A stretch of 64,000 nucleotides of DNA from NCBI RefSeq assembly GCF_000379665.1, contig NZ_KB903373.1, positions 89,458 to 153,457 of the forward strand, written 5' to 3'. The position numbers and the translations under genes are program-made. Origin of the DNA: Butyricimonas synergistica DSM 23225 (lineage in GTDB: Bacteria > Bacteroidota > Bacteroidia > Bacteroidales > Marinifilaceae). Positions 7,940-17,043 of this stretch are shown piece after piece; position 1 is the stretch's first letter, and each line of letters opens with the position of its first letter. The notes beneath the pieces are model-generated. The model was not told the origin of the DNA and did not search any database. It saw nothing but the letters and a program-made list of their open reading frames with translations.

Positions 7940-9115
7940 ATGAAAATAATTTTGTTCGACGATAAAAGTTGGGGGACGTTAAGACCCCTTACTTTGACCC
8001 GTCCGGTATCTGAGTTAAGGGTAGGCATTCTCACTATTCGGGAGAAGTGGGAAAAGCGGTTAGGGAATAAGGTTGCATTCCTGACCAAAGACTATCTTCA
8101 AGAAAAATACCCGTTGTCTGTGGAAGATGATAATTTGCTGATCAACGCGTCCGTGTGTCCGAACCAACAGTTGTTGGGGGAGATCGAAGGTCTACAGCCG
8201 GGGGAAATGTTATTACAGGGCGATTGTGTGATCGCTTCGCGAGTCGATAAGCAGGGTGTGGCAGCCTTTGATCCTGCGGTATTACCAAATTTAGTACGGA
8301 AAGAATTCACGGGCGATTTCGTTCGTGTGGTCTATCCTTATCACGTGTTTTCGTTAAACGGGCAGGAGTTGGAAGTTGACTTCAAGTTGCTAACCGAAGG
8401 ACGAAAGAGCGCACCGCTGGATAGTCACGTGCGGGTGTACGGGAAATATCCCGTCTTTGTGGAGGAAGGTGCGGTTGTGCGTGCGGCGGTGATAAACACG
8501 GAAGGCGGTCCGGTGTATATCGGGAAGGATGCTGAAATCATGGAAGGGGTCCTCGTGAGAGGTCCTTTGGCGATGTGCGAGCATTCCGTGTTGACCATGG
8601 GAGCGAAGGTGTACGGTGCCACGACTCTTGGTCCATACTGCAAGTGCGGGGGTGAAGTGAACAACGTGGTGATGATCGCTTATTCCAACAAAGCGCATGA
8701 CGGTTTCCTGGGAAATTCCGTGTTGGGAGAATGGTGCAATATCGGAGCCGGGACAAACAACTCGAACCTGAAGAACACTTACGTGGAAGTGAAGCTGTGG
8801 GATTATGACACGAGGCATTTCCGGAAGACCGGGCTTCAGTTCTGTGGTTTGATATTGGGCGACCATGCCAAATTGGGTATTTCCACGATGATTAATACCG
8901 GAACCGTGATAGGTGTGGGTGCCAATGTTTTCGGGGCTGAATTTCCTCGTAATTTCATACCCTCCTTCGCGTGGGGTGGGGCTTGCGGTTTTACTGAACA
9001 TAAGATGCCACAGTTTATCGCGACAGCCGAGGCTGTGATGAAGCGCCGGAATAAGGTATTCGATGACGTGGATCGCCGGATTATCGAGCACGTCTTTGCC
9101 GACCCGGAGAGATGA
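7940..9115 (+). CDS. GlmU-like sugar nucleotidyltransferase / hexapeptide acyltransferase
   Basis: 391 residues from ATG 7940. The N-terminus (ILFDDKSWGTLRPLTLTRPV, then ELRVGILTIREKW) is the hallmark of the Bacteroidota alternative GlmU-like family, thought to make UDP-GlcNAc in organisms lacking classical GlmU. From about residue 170 onward the protein shows left-handed beta-helix hexapeptide turns (VYIGKDAEIMEGVLVRGP, then IGAGTNNSNLKN and GVGANVFG), typical of N-acetyltransferase domains. The probable role is GlcN-1-P acetylation and uridylylation for peptidoglycan and LPS. It is monocistronic and divergent from lon. The family assignment is strong; the exact substrate is inferred. Confidence 0.85.
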   Translation: MKIILFDDKSWGTLRPLTLTRPVSELRVGILTIREKWEKRLGNKVAFLTKDYLQEKYPLSVEDDNLLINASVCPNQQLLGEIEGLQPGEMLLQGDCVIASRVDKQGVAAFDPAVLPNLVRKEFTGDFVRVVYPYHVFSLNGQELEVDFKLLTEGRKSAPLDSHVRVYGKYPVFVEEGAVVRAAVINTEGGPVYIGKDAEIMEGVLVRGPLAMCEHSVLTMGAKVYGATTLGPYCKCGGEVNNVVMIAYSNKAHDGFLGNSVLGEWCNIGAGTNNSNLKNTYVEVKLWDYDTRHFRKTGLQFCGLILGDHAKLGISTMINTGTVIGVGANVFGAEFPRNFIPSFAWGGACGFTEHKMPQFIATAEAVMKRRNKVFDDVDRRIIEHVFADPER

Positions 9116-9165
9116 ATTCCCGCTCTTTGTTTCCTCGATACTCTACCGTATAAACAAAGCATTGG

Positions 9166-9237
9166 CGAAACATGAACGGAGCATCAACGCTCGTTTGCGT
9201 TCATGTTTCGTTCATGTTATGTTCATGGGGGCGGGAA
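9166..9237. repeat. Palindrome with GTTCATG word repeats
   Basis: CGAAACATGAACG (9166-9178) is repeated in perfect inverse as CGTTCATGTTTCG (9198-9210), an 13-bp stem with a 19-base loop. The right arm runs on into further GTTCATG copies up to about 9228. It lies 50 bases after the GlmU-like gene and may terminate it. Confidence 0.7.
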
Positions 9238-9320
9238 GTGATAGCTTAACCCCAGACCTGGGGTAGACGGCGTGTGATTGTCGGTAATTTGCGTCAATAG
9301 GTGGAATTTACCCGGGAAAA

Positions 9321-9352
9321 TTTTGGAGATTTGCAAATAGAGAGTATTTTTA
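9321..9352 (+). promoter_or_regulatory. Promoter of the first sigma/FecR locus
   Basis: TTTTG (9321-9325), a 19-base spacer and TATTTTTA (9345-9352) fit the Bacteroidota -33/-7 arrangement, with A for G in the last -7 position. The sigma-factor ATG is 16 bases on. Confidence 0.4.
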
Positions 9353-9367
9353 CCTCCTCAAAATAAT

Positions 9368-9940
9368 ATGCAGATGATCGTGGAGGGAGAGAATTTGTAC
9401 ATAAATGCTTTGCAGCGTTATGATGATGTCGCTATCAAGTTGATGTTCGAACAGTATTACACTCCGCTTGTATTGTTCGCGAAAGGTTACGTGATTGATT
9501 TGGACGCGAGCAAGGATATCGTACAGGAAGTTTTCACGGCTTTGATCGAGGCGAAGGAGAAGTTTGTTTCGATAGATAATTTGAAGGCTTATTTGTACCA
9601 GGCTACTAAAAATCGTTGTTTAAAATACTTGCGACACGAGGAAGTGAAGAAAAAGTATGCCGAGGACGTGAAGTTGGAGGGGGAAGAGTATTATTTAGAT
9701 AAAATTCTGGAGGAAGAGGTGTATCATCATTTGATGAAAGCGATTTTTGATCTTCCGGAGCAATATCGTAAAGTGTTTTTGTTGGTGTTAGAGAATAAAA
9801 GTAACCAGGAAATAGCCGATATCCTTTCGCTTCAACTGGAAACAGTGAAATCTTACAAGAAAGCCGGCAAGAAGATGCTTTATGAACGTTTGAAATATGT
9901 TGTACCGTCCGTGGGATTGATCTTTTTATTGTATATCTGA
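9368..9940 (+). CDS. ECF-type RNA polymerase sigma factor (Bacteroidota sigma-70 family)
   Basis: 190 residues. Region 2 is visible in FEQYYTPLVLFAKGYVID and the DIVQEVF core-binding stretch. Region 4 is a helix-turn-helix (LPEQYRKVFLLVLENKSNQE, then IADILSLQLETVKSYKKAGKK). The short hydrophobic tail (LIFLLYI) is also seen in the second locus and is common in this family. It would direct transcription of the downstream FecR and SusCD operon when released by its membrane anti-sigma partner. ATG 9368 or 9374 are both possible starts. FecR follows 81 bases downstream. Confidence 0.93.
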   Translation: MQMIVEGENLYINALQRYDDVAIKLMFEQYYTPLVLFAKGYVIDLDASKDIVQEVFTALIEAKEKFVSIDNLKAYLYQATKNRCLKYLRHEEVKKKYAEDVKLEGEEYYLDKILEEEVYHHLMKAIFDLPEQYRKVFLLVLENKSNQEIADILSLQLETVKSYKKAGKKMLYERLKYVVPSVGLIFLLYI

Positions 9941-10021
9941 TTATTTTTATAAAAAATGTTGGTTTTGATACCCCCTTTTTTTAACAATGGGGGTCATAGT
10001 TTGTGTAATGATAGAACTGAC

Positions 10022-11209
10022 ATGGAAAAAGAAAAGGATATATTTCGGTTGGCAAATATAATTGCCCGTTCTTTGGAGGGAACGTTAAGCGTTGAGGAAC
10101 AGCAAGAACTAGATGATTGGCTGACTGCTTCGGATATTAATCGCAAAAAGTATGAGGGTTTTAGTGCATTAGGGGTGTTGAAGAAAAAGAGTGCGGAATA
10201 TTTGCAAGTGGATTGGCAGGCAGATTGTAAAATGTTTATGGCTTCTCGGGCAAGGTTGCAAAGGCGTCGGAGAATGCAACGATTTTCACGGTACGCGGCT
10301 GTGTTTGTGTTGGTACTTGGGGTTGCGTTAGGGGTGTATGTCGGGGTGGGATACGAAACGGGCGAGCGTCCGGTGGTGCAAGCGAGTGTCCCCGTGTCGA
10401 AGAATGCTATTTTGACATTGGCGGGGGGCGAACGGGTGGTGTTGTCCGATAGTAATTCCGGTGTTTTAAAAAGGCAGGGGGATACGCGTGTGACCGTGGA
10501 AGGAAATAATATATCCTACACGAATAATGGTGGCACAAGTGGAAAGAAGGAGAAAAAATTGTTGTTTAATACACTTCGGATTCCGAGAGGGGGAGAGTAT
10601 TTTGTTACTTTGTCTGATGGGTCGACAGTTTGGTTGAACGCGGAAACGGAGATTCGTTATCCGGTAGAATTTGTTGGGAACGAGAGGATCGTGTACGTGG
10701 AGGGTGAGGCTTATTTTGACGTGAAGAAGGATGAGAGTAAACCTTTTATCGTTAGGTCCGGGCTGACGGACGTAAGGGTGATGGGGACCTCGTTTAATTT
10801 CAGGTCTTACCCCGACGAGAGCGGAGTTTCGACAACGCTCGAGAGTGGTGCTGTGATTATGGTTTCCAGAGATTCAAAGCAGGAAATTCGTTTGGAACCC
10901 GGGGAGCAGGGAACCCTGGATAAAGAGTCGGGGCGTTTGTCAAAGCATACCGTGGATACATATTTGTATTCCGCGTGGAAGGATGGACGTTTTGTTTTTT
11001 TAGATACCCGGTTGGAAGATTTATTCCATGTTTTGGCTCGTTGGTATGATTTGCAAGTGTTCTACGTTCACCCGGGTGCAAAGGATATTCGTTTCACGGG
11101 GGATTTGAACAAGAGTGAGGATTTCAGGGCGATACTTAAGATTATCGAGAATAATGAACGGGTGGAATTTGACGTGAACGAGCGGACTGTGTCTATTCGA
11201 TTACGATAA
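10022..11209 (+). CDS. FecR-family anti-sigma factor
   Basis: 395 residues from ATG 10022, preferred because the upstream in-frame ATG at 9956 adds a non-conserved proline-rich tail. The cytoplasmic N-terminal helix bundle (IIARSLEGTLSVEEQQELDDW) binds the sigma factor. One membrane span follows (YAAVFVLVLGVALGVYVGV). The periplasmic FecR domain contains the signature RIPRGGEYFVTLSDGSTVWL with NAETEIRYP. The C-terminal domain (LEDLFHVLARWYDLQVFY, then DIRFTGDL) is the STN-like contact module. It would sense substrate loading of the neighbouring SusC through its STN domain and regulate the sigma factor encoded just upstream. Confidence 0.95.
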   Translation: MEKEKDIFRLANIIARSLEGTLSVEEQQELDDWLTASDINRKKYEGFSALGVLKKKSAEYLQVDWQADCKMFMASRARLQRRRRMQRFSRYAAVFVLVLGVALGVYVGVGYETGERPVVQASVPVSKNAILTLAGGERVVLSDSNSGVLKRQGDTRVTVEGNNISYTNNGGTSGKKEKKLLFNTLRIPRGGEYFVTLSDGSTVWLNAETEIRYPVEFVGNERIVYVEGEAYFDVKKDESKPFIVRSGLTDVRVMGTSFNFRSYPDESGVSTTLESGAVIMVSRDSKQEIRLEPGEQGTLDKESGRLSKHTVDTYLYSAWKDGRFVFLDTRLEDLFHVLARWYDLQVFYVHPGAKDIRFTGDLNKSEDFRAILKIIENNERVEFDVNERTVSIRLR

Positions 11210-11212
11210 AAT

Positions 11213-11244
11213 TAGACCTCCGGTGCGCCAACACCAAAGGTCTA
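11213..11244 (+). promoter_or_regulatory. Hairpin between fecR and susC
   Basis: TAGACCT (11213-11219) pairs with AGGTCTA (11238-11244), with an inner CGGTG/CACC extension. No T-run follows. It may attenuate or protect the junction between regulator and transporter transcripts; a hairpin sits in the same place in the second locus. Confidence 0.55.
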
Positions 11245-11285
11245 GGAATTGTTATTAAGTTTTTATTTTAAAACAGTACAAATGT

Positions 11286-14200
11286 ATGAAAAAAACAATT
11301 GAAAATTGCCATCATCATGGTAGATGGCGAAAAGAATGGAAAGTTATGAAGTTATTTTTTATCTTAACCTTTATAGGTGTGATGCAGGTGTCAGCCCATA
11401 CTTATTCGCAAACGGTTAGATTGAACCTGACGTGTTCCGAGGCTTCTTTGAGGAGCGTGATGAACGATATTCGAGCTCAATCGGAGTATAGCTTTTTCTT
11501 TGATGATGCCGCTGTGGAGAAGATCGGGAATATTTCCTTGAATCTGAAGGATGCCACGATAGAAGAAGTCTTGGAAGCTTGTTTAAAAGGTACGGGATTC
11601 GGGTATCGGATTTTGGACAAGACCATTATCCTTTTTCGGGAACAGGTGAAGAAGGATGATGAGAAGAAGACGTACCTTATCAAAGGAAAGGTTGTCGACC
11701 ACGAGAATCAGCCTTTGCCGGGTGTAACTGTCTTGTTGGATAGCACTCGGATAGGAACGGTGACGGATACTGCCGGACGTTTTGTCTTGCCTTTGCCCAA
11801 GGAAAAAGGGTATTTGGTATTTTCTTTTGTCGGGTTCAAGTCGCAGAGAGTGGCTTACACGGATGGAAAGCCGGTGGCTGTGAAAATGCAGGAGGATATT
11901 TCCGGTTTGGACGAGGTGCAAGTGATCGCTTATGGTTCACAGAGAAAGAGGAATGTCATTAGCGCTATCTCTTCGGTGAAAGGGGAGGATTTGCAAGAGA
12001 TGCCGACGCATAGCTTGGAGAATTTGCTTCAAGGACACATGGCGGGAGTCGAGATTAACAACATTTCCGGTTCTCCCGGTGGCGGCGGTACGGTGGTTGC
12101 CATTCGTGGTTACAATTCTTTGTTCACGGAAGGTGAGGGGCAAGAGCGGTCGTACGGTACGCCGTTGTACGTGGTGGATGGAATCCCGATGCAGTCGTTC
12201 ACCTCACCGGTGACGGGAGCCAACACGTTGTCGAATTTGGATCCCTCGATGATCGAGTCGGTTGAGGTGTTGAAGGATGCGGCATCGGCGGCTATTTACG
12301 GTTCGCGTGCCGGTAACGGTGTGATTTTGATTACCACGAAGAAGGGACAGGCGGGAAAAGCCCGTTTCACGGCAAATGTTTCTTATTCGGCTTCCTGGTT
12401 GCCCGTGGCACCGAAGCAGGTGGGAGGACGTTATGAGCGGATGTATCATTTGAATGCTTTGATCAACACGGTAGCTCCTTATAAGACGGAGAGCGGTGAA
12501 TGGAAGTTGCCCGAGTCTTACGAGGAAGTGTATAATAATCGTTATGATAACGGTCCCATGTATGATTGGTTCTGGGGTGGGGCAAACGGGCCTCAAAATG
12601 CACTGATCTTGCAAGATAGTTTGAATCCCTACTTTAATAATTCGACGAATTGGTACAGAAAGAATTACCAGACGGCAAAGGTGATTAACGCTAACCTTCA
12701 GGCTTCGGGAGGAGCGGGAAATACGCGTTACATGGTGGGTGCCGGGTATTATGACGAGGAGGGTATCATGCCGAACACGGGATTCAAGCGTTTTACTGTT
12801 TTGTCCAATTTGTCCGCGCAGCCTGCAAAGCGTTTGCGGTTGGATTCCCAGTTGGGGCTCGCGTATAGCGACCGTAGCCGGGGAAGTAACGCGGGAGCGT
12901 CAGCAAGTAAGTTTGAAGAGATTACCTCGGATCCCTCGGAAACTCCTACGTTGTTGCCCGGTAGCGGGGCTTTCGGGGAAGCGATGTTGAAGAATTTGAA
13001 CCAGACTTCCGAGAAGAACCAAAGTTATTCGTTGCGTTACAACATGGTGTTTGATTACGAGTTAATGCGTGATTTGCATTTGAAAGTGTCGGCGGGGGTC
13101 GATTATAACCAGCAGAACCAGAATGTGTTTAAACCGAGCACGTTGGATCCGAACACGAATGCGGCTTATCGTTTCTCTACCTCGGAAGGGACTATCGCCC
13201 GTGATTTGTCAATATTGAACGAGAATTTATTGTCTTATAGTTTCAATTATTTGGAGAAGCATAATTTTGACGTCATGTTGGGGTTGTCTTTCCAGAAAGA
13301 CCAGAGTTACTCGAATGGTGGCGGTGGAACCAATGGCCCGAATGATAAGATCCAGTATGTCGGTGACGGTTGGGGCGGATCGAATGGTCTTAATCAAGTG
13401 GCCCCGGGGGACGGTTTGGACTCTTATGCTTCTGCGTTTAAATACTCGTCGGGGTTTTCGGAAGAGCGGATGTGTAGTTATTTTGGGCGTTTGACGTATA
13501 ATTTCAGGGATAAATATATGCTTGAAGCGACGGTTCGTCGGGATGGTTCTTCTGTTTTCGGGGAAAATGTGCGTTGGGCGACATTCCCTTCGGTTGCCGT
13601 GGGGTGGATTTTCACGGATGAGCCTTTCATGAAACGTTTTTACTGGTTGAGTTTCGGTAAGATCCGTGCCAGTTGGGGAACTTCCGGTCAGAAGTTCGGG
13701 CAACGTTATTTGGCACAAGGTTTGTTCTCTGCCAGCGGGATGTTCTTGGGTAACTCGGGGATGGCTCCGGATAAGAATGGCGGTGTGATTAACCGGAGAT
13801 TGAGTTGGGAGGAGACCGACCAGTATGACGTGGGATTGGATCTGAGTTTCTTGGATTACCGATTGAAGATGAATATCGATTATTATTACAGATACACGAC
13901 GGGACATTTGAGCAAGTGGGATTTGCCGGGAGATGTTTATTATCATACATTCCAGTGGCAGAACGCTATGGCTATCTCCAATCAGGGGTTAGAAATCGAG
14001 TTGGAAGCGGATATTTTGCGAGAAACCGCGGTGAAGTGGAGAATGAAGTTTAATTTTTCGAGGAACTGGAACCGTTTCGAGAAGAGTTCGGACGGGTATG
14101 ATTATGGTAGCCAAGTGATCGGTAAGCCGTTGAACCAGATTCTTGCGTACAAGACTTCCGGGTTCTATGATAGTATGGATGAAGTGCCTTTTATTTATAA

Positions 14201-14846
14201 CGCTCAAGGAGAGAAGCAACCTTTGTGGTCGGGCGTGAACACGCATGCCGTGTTTTTCCCGGGTGCCCGCCGGATCGAGGATTTGAACGGAGATGGGAAA
14301 ATAAATGAAAACGACAGATATTATGCAGCGAGTCCGCTTCCGAAAGGACATGGTGGTTTCATTAATGAAATCCGTTGGAAGAATTTCGATTTGAATATTC
14401 TGTTCAATTACTCGATAGGTCGTCATGCGGTGGCTGTTTATGATGATTTTAGTTTGTCCCCGAGGGAGGAGAGTAGTCCGTTGTTCGTGGCTCTTAAAGA
14501 TTTGAATGCGACATGGACAGGAAATGGTGCGAAAGCCTCTTATCCTAAAGCTCAGAAATACGAGTATTTGTATAACCAGTACGTGGGGATATATGACGAG
14601 GATATTGAAACGGTGCATTTCGTGCGCTTGAAACAATTGACTTTGGGATATAATTTAGGAGAATCAATTTGTAAAAAGGTGGGATTGAGTGGTATCCGGG
14701 CATTCGTGACGGCGGAGAATTTGTTCCTGTTGTCGAATTATTCAGGTATTGATCCCGAGTTGATAGACATTACTTCCGGGACGGATAATTTACGTTCTTA
14801 TCCTTTGCCGCGGAAATTTACGATCGGATTGACTGTTAATTTTTAA
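11286..14846 (+). CDS. SusC/RagA-type TonB-dependent outer-membrane transporter with STN domain
   Basis: 1186 residues. An unusually long basic n-region (with HHHGRWRKEWK) precedes the signal-peptide core (KLFFILTFIGVMQVSA). The domains in order are: STN (about 45-115), through which the FecR protein is signalled; carboxypeptidase-regulatory-like domain (about 130-205, KGKVVDHENQPLPGVTVLL); plug with the SusC hallmark LYVVDGIPM and IESVEVLKDAASAAIYGSRA; and a 22-strand barrel ending in the C-terminal aromatic FTIGLTVNF. It would import an oligomeric substrate delivered by the SusD partner, energised by TonB. Its operon encodes no glycan enzymes, so the substrate may be a peptide or another non-glycan ligand (inference). 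Confidence 0.97.
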   Translation: MKKTIENCHHHGRWRKEWKVMKLFFILTFIGVMQVSAHTYSQTVRLNLTCSEASLRSVMNDIRAQSEYSFFFDDAAVEKIGNISLNLKDATIEEVLEACLKGTGFGYRILDKTIILFREQVKKDDEKKTYLIKGKVVDHENQPLPGVTVLLDSTRIGTVTDTAGRFVLPLPKEKGYLVFSFVGFKSQRVAYTDGKPVAVKMQEDISGLDEVQVIAYGSQRKRNVISAISSVKGEDLQEMPTHSLENLLQGHMAGVEINNISGSPGGGGTVVAIRGYNSLFTEGEGQERSYGTPLYVVDGIPMQSFTSPVTGANTLSNLDPSMIESVEVLKDAASAAIYGSRAGNGVILITTKKGQAGKARFTANVSYSASWLPVAPKQVGGRYERMYHLNALINTVAPYKTESGEWKLPESYEEVYNNRYDNGPMYDWFWGGANGPQNALILQDSLNPYFNNSTNWYRKNYQTAKVINANLQASGGAGNTRYMVGAGYYDEEGIMPNTGFKRFTVLSNLSAQPAKRLRLDSQLGLAYSDRSRGSNAGASASKFEEITSDPSETPTLLPGSGAFGEAMLKNLNQTSEKNQSYSLRYNMVFDYELMRDLHLKVSAGVDYNQQNQNVFKPSTLDPNTNAAYRFSTSEGTIARDLSILNENLLSYSFNYLEKHNFDVMLGLSFQKDQSYSNGGGGTNGPNDKIQYVGDGWGGSNGLNQVAPGDGLDSYASAFKYSSGFSEERMCSYFGRLTYNFRDKYMLEATVRRDGSSVFGENVRWATFPSVAVGWIFTDEPFMKRFYWLSFGKIRASWGTSGQKFGQRYLAQGLFSASGMFLGNSGMAPDKNGGVINRRLSWEETDQYDVGLDLSFLDYRLKMNIDYYYRYTTGHLSKWDLPGDVYYHTFQWQNAMAISNQGLEIELEADILRETAVKWRMKFNFSRNWNRFEKSSDGYDYGSQVIGKPLNQILAYKTSGFYDSMDEVPFIYNAQGEKQPLWSGVNTHAVFFPGARRIEDLNGDGKINENDRYYAASPLPKGHGGFINEIRWKNFDLNILFNYSIGRHAVAVYDDFSLSPREESSPLFVALKDLNATWTGNGAKASYPKAQKYEYLYNQYVGIYDEDIETVHFVRLKQLTLGYNLGESICKKVGLSGIRAFVTAENLFLLSNYSGIDPELIDITSGTDNLRSYPLPRKFTIGLTVNF

Positions 14847-14856
14847 AATGTAGAGC

Positions 14857-16404
14857 ATGAAAAAGATATTGATACTTTTTTTATTTATTCCCTTGTTCGC
14901 TTGTGACGATTGGTTGGAGGTGGAGCCGGAGGATTCGGTGACATTCGTGAATTATTTCAAGAGCGAGAGTGAGTTGGAGGCTTTGTACAATGTGGTGCAA
15001 AGTAAAATGAAATATATTTGTTTCGGTAAACAACCTTATTTTTATTCTTCCATCGATGCGGATGATGTGCAGGCTGATGTGGACGGGTATCGTAAGTTGG
15101 ATGTGAGCAAGTACACGGGTACGTCGAACACGCAGAGCTGGACAACCTATTATGACGTGATTTATTTGGCGAACGTGATGATCGAGAATGCGCATCGTTT
15201 CGAGAATGTGTCGGAGGAGCGGGCGGCTTTTTGGTTAGGGCAGATGCACTTTGCCAAGGCGTTGGCTTATTTCCGGGTGGCACAGATCTGGGGGGATGCT
15301 CCTATCACGAAGAATTCGGAATCTATCGAGCCTATAGGGAAGAGTCCCGCGTTGGAGGTGTTGCAGGAGGCGCTTCGGGAAGCCCAGTCGGCGTTGAATT
15401 TACCCACGCATGATAAGTTAGTTGGTACTTCGGGAGCAGCAATCACCACGAAACAGTGTGCCAGTTTAGGAACCGTGAATACGTTGTTGGCTAATATTTG
15501 CGCTTGGATGGGCGGTTTGACGGGTGAACGGCAGTATTGGGTAGATGCGGAAAAATATGCTTCAGAGGTGTTGGACGGGAAAGCCGGAGTTTACGAGTTG
15601 GAGAGTATGACCGGTTTGATCGAGAATGTGCTTGGGAAAAATCGGAAAAGTGATGAGATTATTTACGCTATTTCGAATAACGCATTGGATTATGACCGGA
15701 ATTTCCAGTCGTTTAGTAAAGAAGCCCCGGGGCATTTTTTAATCTCTTATCCTTATCTCACGCAAGATAGAAGTGAAATTGCCAGTATGGTGAATAATAG
15801 TAATAATACCTATACCCGAATCAGGGTGAGTACGGTGGAAAGGATTTACCCGGAGGAAAATGATTTGAGAAGACAGGAATTCTGGTACGAGTTGGGAACA
15901 TTAACTTATTCTACTTCTAATGGAGAAGAGGTGACCCCTTTTGCCCATATCGCGAAGTGGCGTGATATGATCAGACAAATGAAAGAGGATATTGCGGGTA
16001 TGCCTGTTATTTTGGCTGATTGCGACTGGGTGTTCTGGAGATTGGCGGATTTGATTTTGTTGCGTGCCGAGTGTCGTGCGCGGTTGGATATGACGGACGA
16101 GGCTGTCAGCGATTTGAACCGCGTGCGGGAACGTGCCGGATTGAGTGAATATGCGGGCAGCACGAGCAAGGAGGATTTGCGTAAAGAGATTTTCTTGGAA
16201 AGACGTCGGGAGTTGTTCGGAGAGGGACAGTATTATTTCGATATTGTTCGGAACGGGTATTTCCGGGAGTTCTTGTTGGGAGGTTTCCAGACGCTTACCG
16301 ACGAGGATGTGAAGAATGGCGCTCTTTACACGAAAGTGCATTCCAATGCTTTTAACAAGAATACGTTAATGACTCAAAATATTTATTGGCAATGGCAAGA
16401 ATAA
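14857..16404 (+). CDS. SusD/RagB-family substrate-binding lipoprotein
   Basis: 515 residues with a lipobox (LILFLFIPLFACDDW), making Cys16 the lipidated residue exposed on the cell surface. The N-terminal DWLEVEPEDSVT and C-terminal RAECRARLDMTDEAVSDLNR with ERRRELFGEGQYYFDIVRNG are typical SusD/RagB signatures (TPR-like helices). It forms the lid on the SusC transporter and captures ligand. It starts 10 bases after susC, and its stop codon overlaps the ATG of the next gene by one base, so translation is coupled. Confidence 0.95.
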   Translation: MKKILILFLFIPLFACDDWLEVEPEDSVTFVNYFKSESELEALYNVVQSKMKYICFGKQPYFYSSIDADDVQADVDGYRKLDVSKYTGTSNTQSWTTYYDVIYLANVMIENAHRFENVSEERAAFWLGQMHFAKALAYFRVAQIWGDAPITKNSESIEPIGKSPALEVLQEALREAQSALNLPTHDKLVGTSGAAITTKQCASLGTVNTLLANICAWMGGLTGERQYWVDAEKYASEVLDGKAGVYELESMTGLIENVLGKNRKSDEIIYAISNNALDYDRNFQSFSKEAPGHFLISYPYLTQDRSEIASMVNNSNNTYTRIRVSTVERIYPEENDLRRQEFWYELGTLTYSTSNGEEVTPFAHIAKWRDMIRQMKEDIAGMPVILADCDWVFWRLADLILLRAECRARLDMTDEAVSDLNRVRERAGLSEYAGSTSKEDLRKEIFLERRRELFGEGQYYFDIVRNGYFREFLLGGFQTLTDEDVKNGALYTKVHSNAFNKNTLMTQNIYWQWQE

Positions 16405-17033
16405 TGAATAATATATTGAAAGCGGCGATTTGTGTCGCGATGGTAGGATTGGCTTCTTGTACCAAGTGGAATTACGAGGACGGGGGCATTTCGAACGGGG
16501 TGCATGATTGTTCTTTATGGGAATATCTGCACACGCAATCGAGGGATTGGGATTCCACGATCGTGATGATTGAGCGTGCGGGATTGAGAGAGTTGTTCGA
16601 GGGAAAAGGTGAACACGAGCAAATTACCTTCTTGGGGTTGACGAACTATTCGATCCGTACTTATTTGTTGGATATGGGATATAAGCAGGTGAACAGTCTG
16701 TATTGGGATGAATGTTACGCTATTTTAAGTAAGTTGATTATCACGGAGCGGATCATGGTGGTAGATGTGCCTCGCGGAAGTTGGGATAGCGAAACGGGAG
16801 AGGTGACGGGCGGTAAGGAGTATCCCTTGTTGGATGGTTCTACCGTGAGATTGTGGACGACGCAAGAGCCTTACATGGATATGAATACCAGTGACGTGGG
16901 TATCGTGCGATTGAATTTCAAGTTGGAGGATACGAATTTATCGCGGGCATTGATATTCTCTTCGGATATTCAGACGAACAATGGTGTCGTGCAAGCGCTG
17001 GGATATGATTTTAACGTGTCGGATATATATTAA
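16404..17033 (+). CDS. FAS1 (fasciclin)-like lipoprotein
   Basis: 209 residues from ATG 16404, which overlaps the susD stop; the TTG and ATG codons at 16386 and 16392 are alternatives but lie within susD. The lipobox is VAMVGLASCTK. The central segment (SLWEYLHTQ, then IERAGLRELFEG, ITFLGLTNYSI, LIITERIMV) and the C-terminal IQTNNGVVQALGYDF follow the FAS1 H1/H2 pattern, in which a conserved ITFLxxTN motif precedes a late NGVVHxID-like motif. FAS1 modules mediate adhesion or ligand binding. In SusCD operons such lipoproteins probably add surface ligand capture. Sequence length fits one FAS1 domain. Confidence 0.75.
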   Translation: MNNILKAAICVAMVGLASCTKWNYEDGGISNGVHDCSLWEYLHTQSRDWDSTIVMIERAGLRELFEGKGEHEQITFLGLTNYSIRTYLLDMGYKQVNSLYWDECYAILSKLIITERIMVVDVPRGSWDSETGEVTGGKEYPLLDGSTVRLWTTQEPYMDMNTSDVGIVRLNFKLEDTNLSRALIFSSDIQTNNGVVQALGYDFNVSDIY

Positions 17034-17043
17034 ATAGAAAGTG

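Noticed and set aside
8390..9091. 233-codon minus-strand frame inside the GlmU-like gene
   Set aside because: His/Arg-rich antisense product with no start signals; the plus-strand gene is well supported.
13227..13946. 239-codon minus-strand frame inside susC
   Set aside because: Shadow of the SusC coding sequence, Arg/Ile-rich with no family features.
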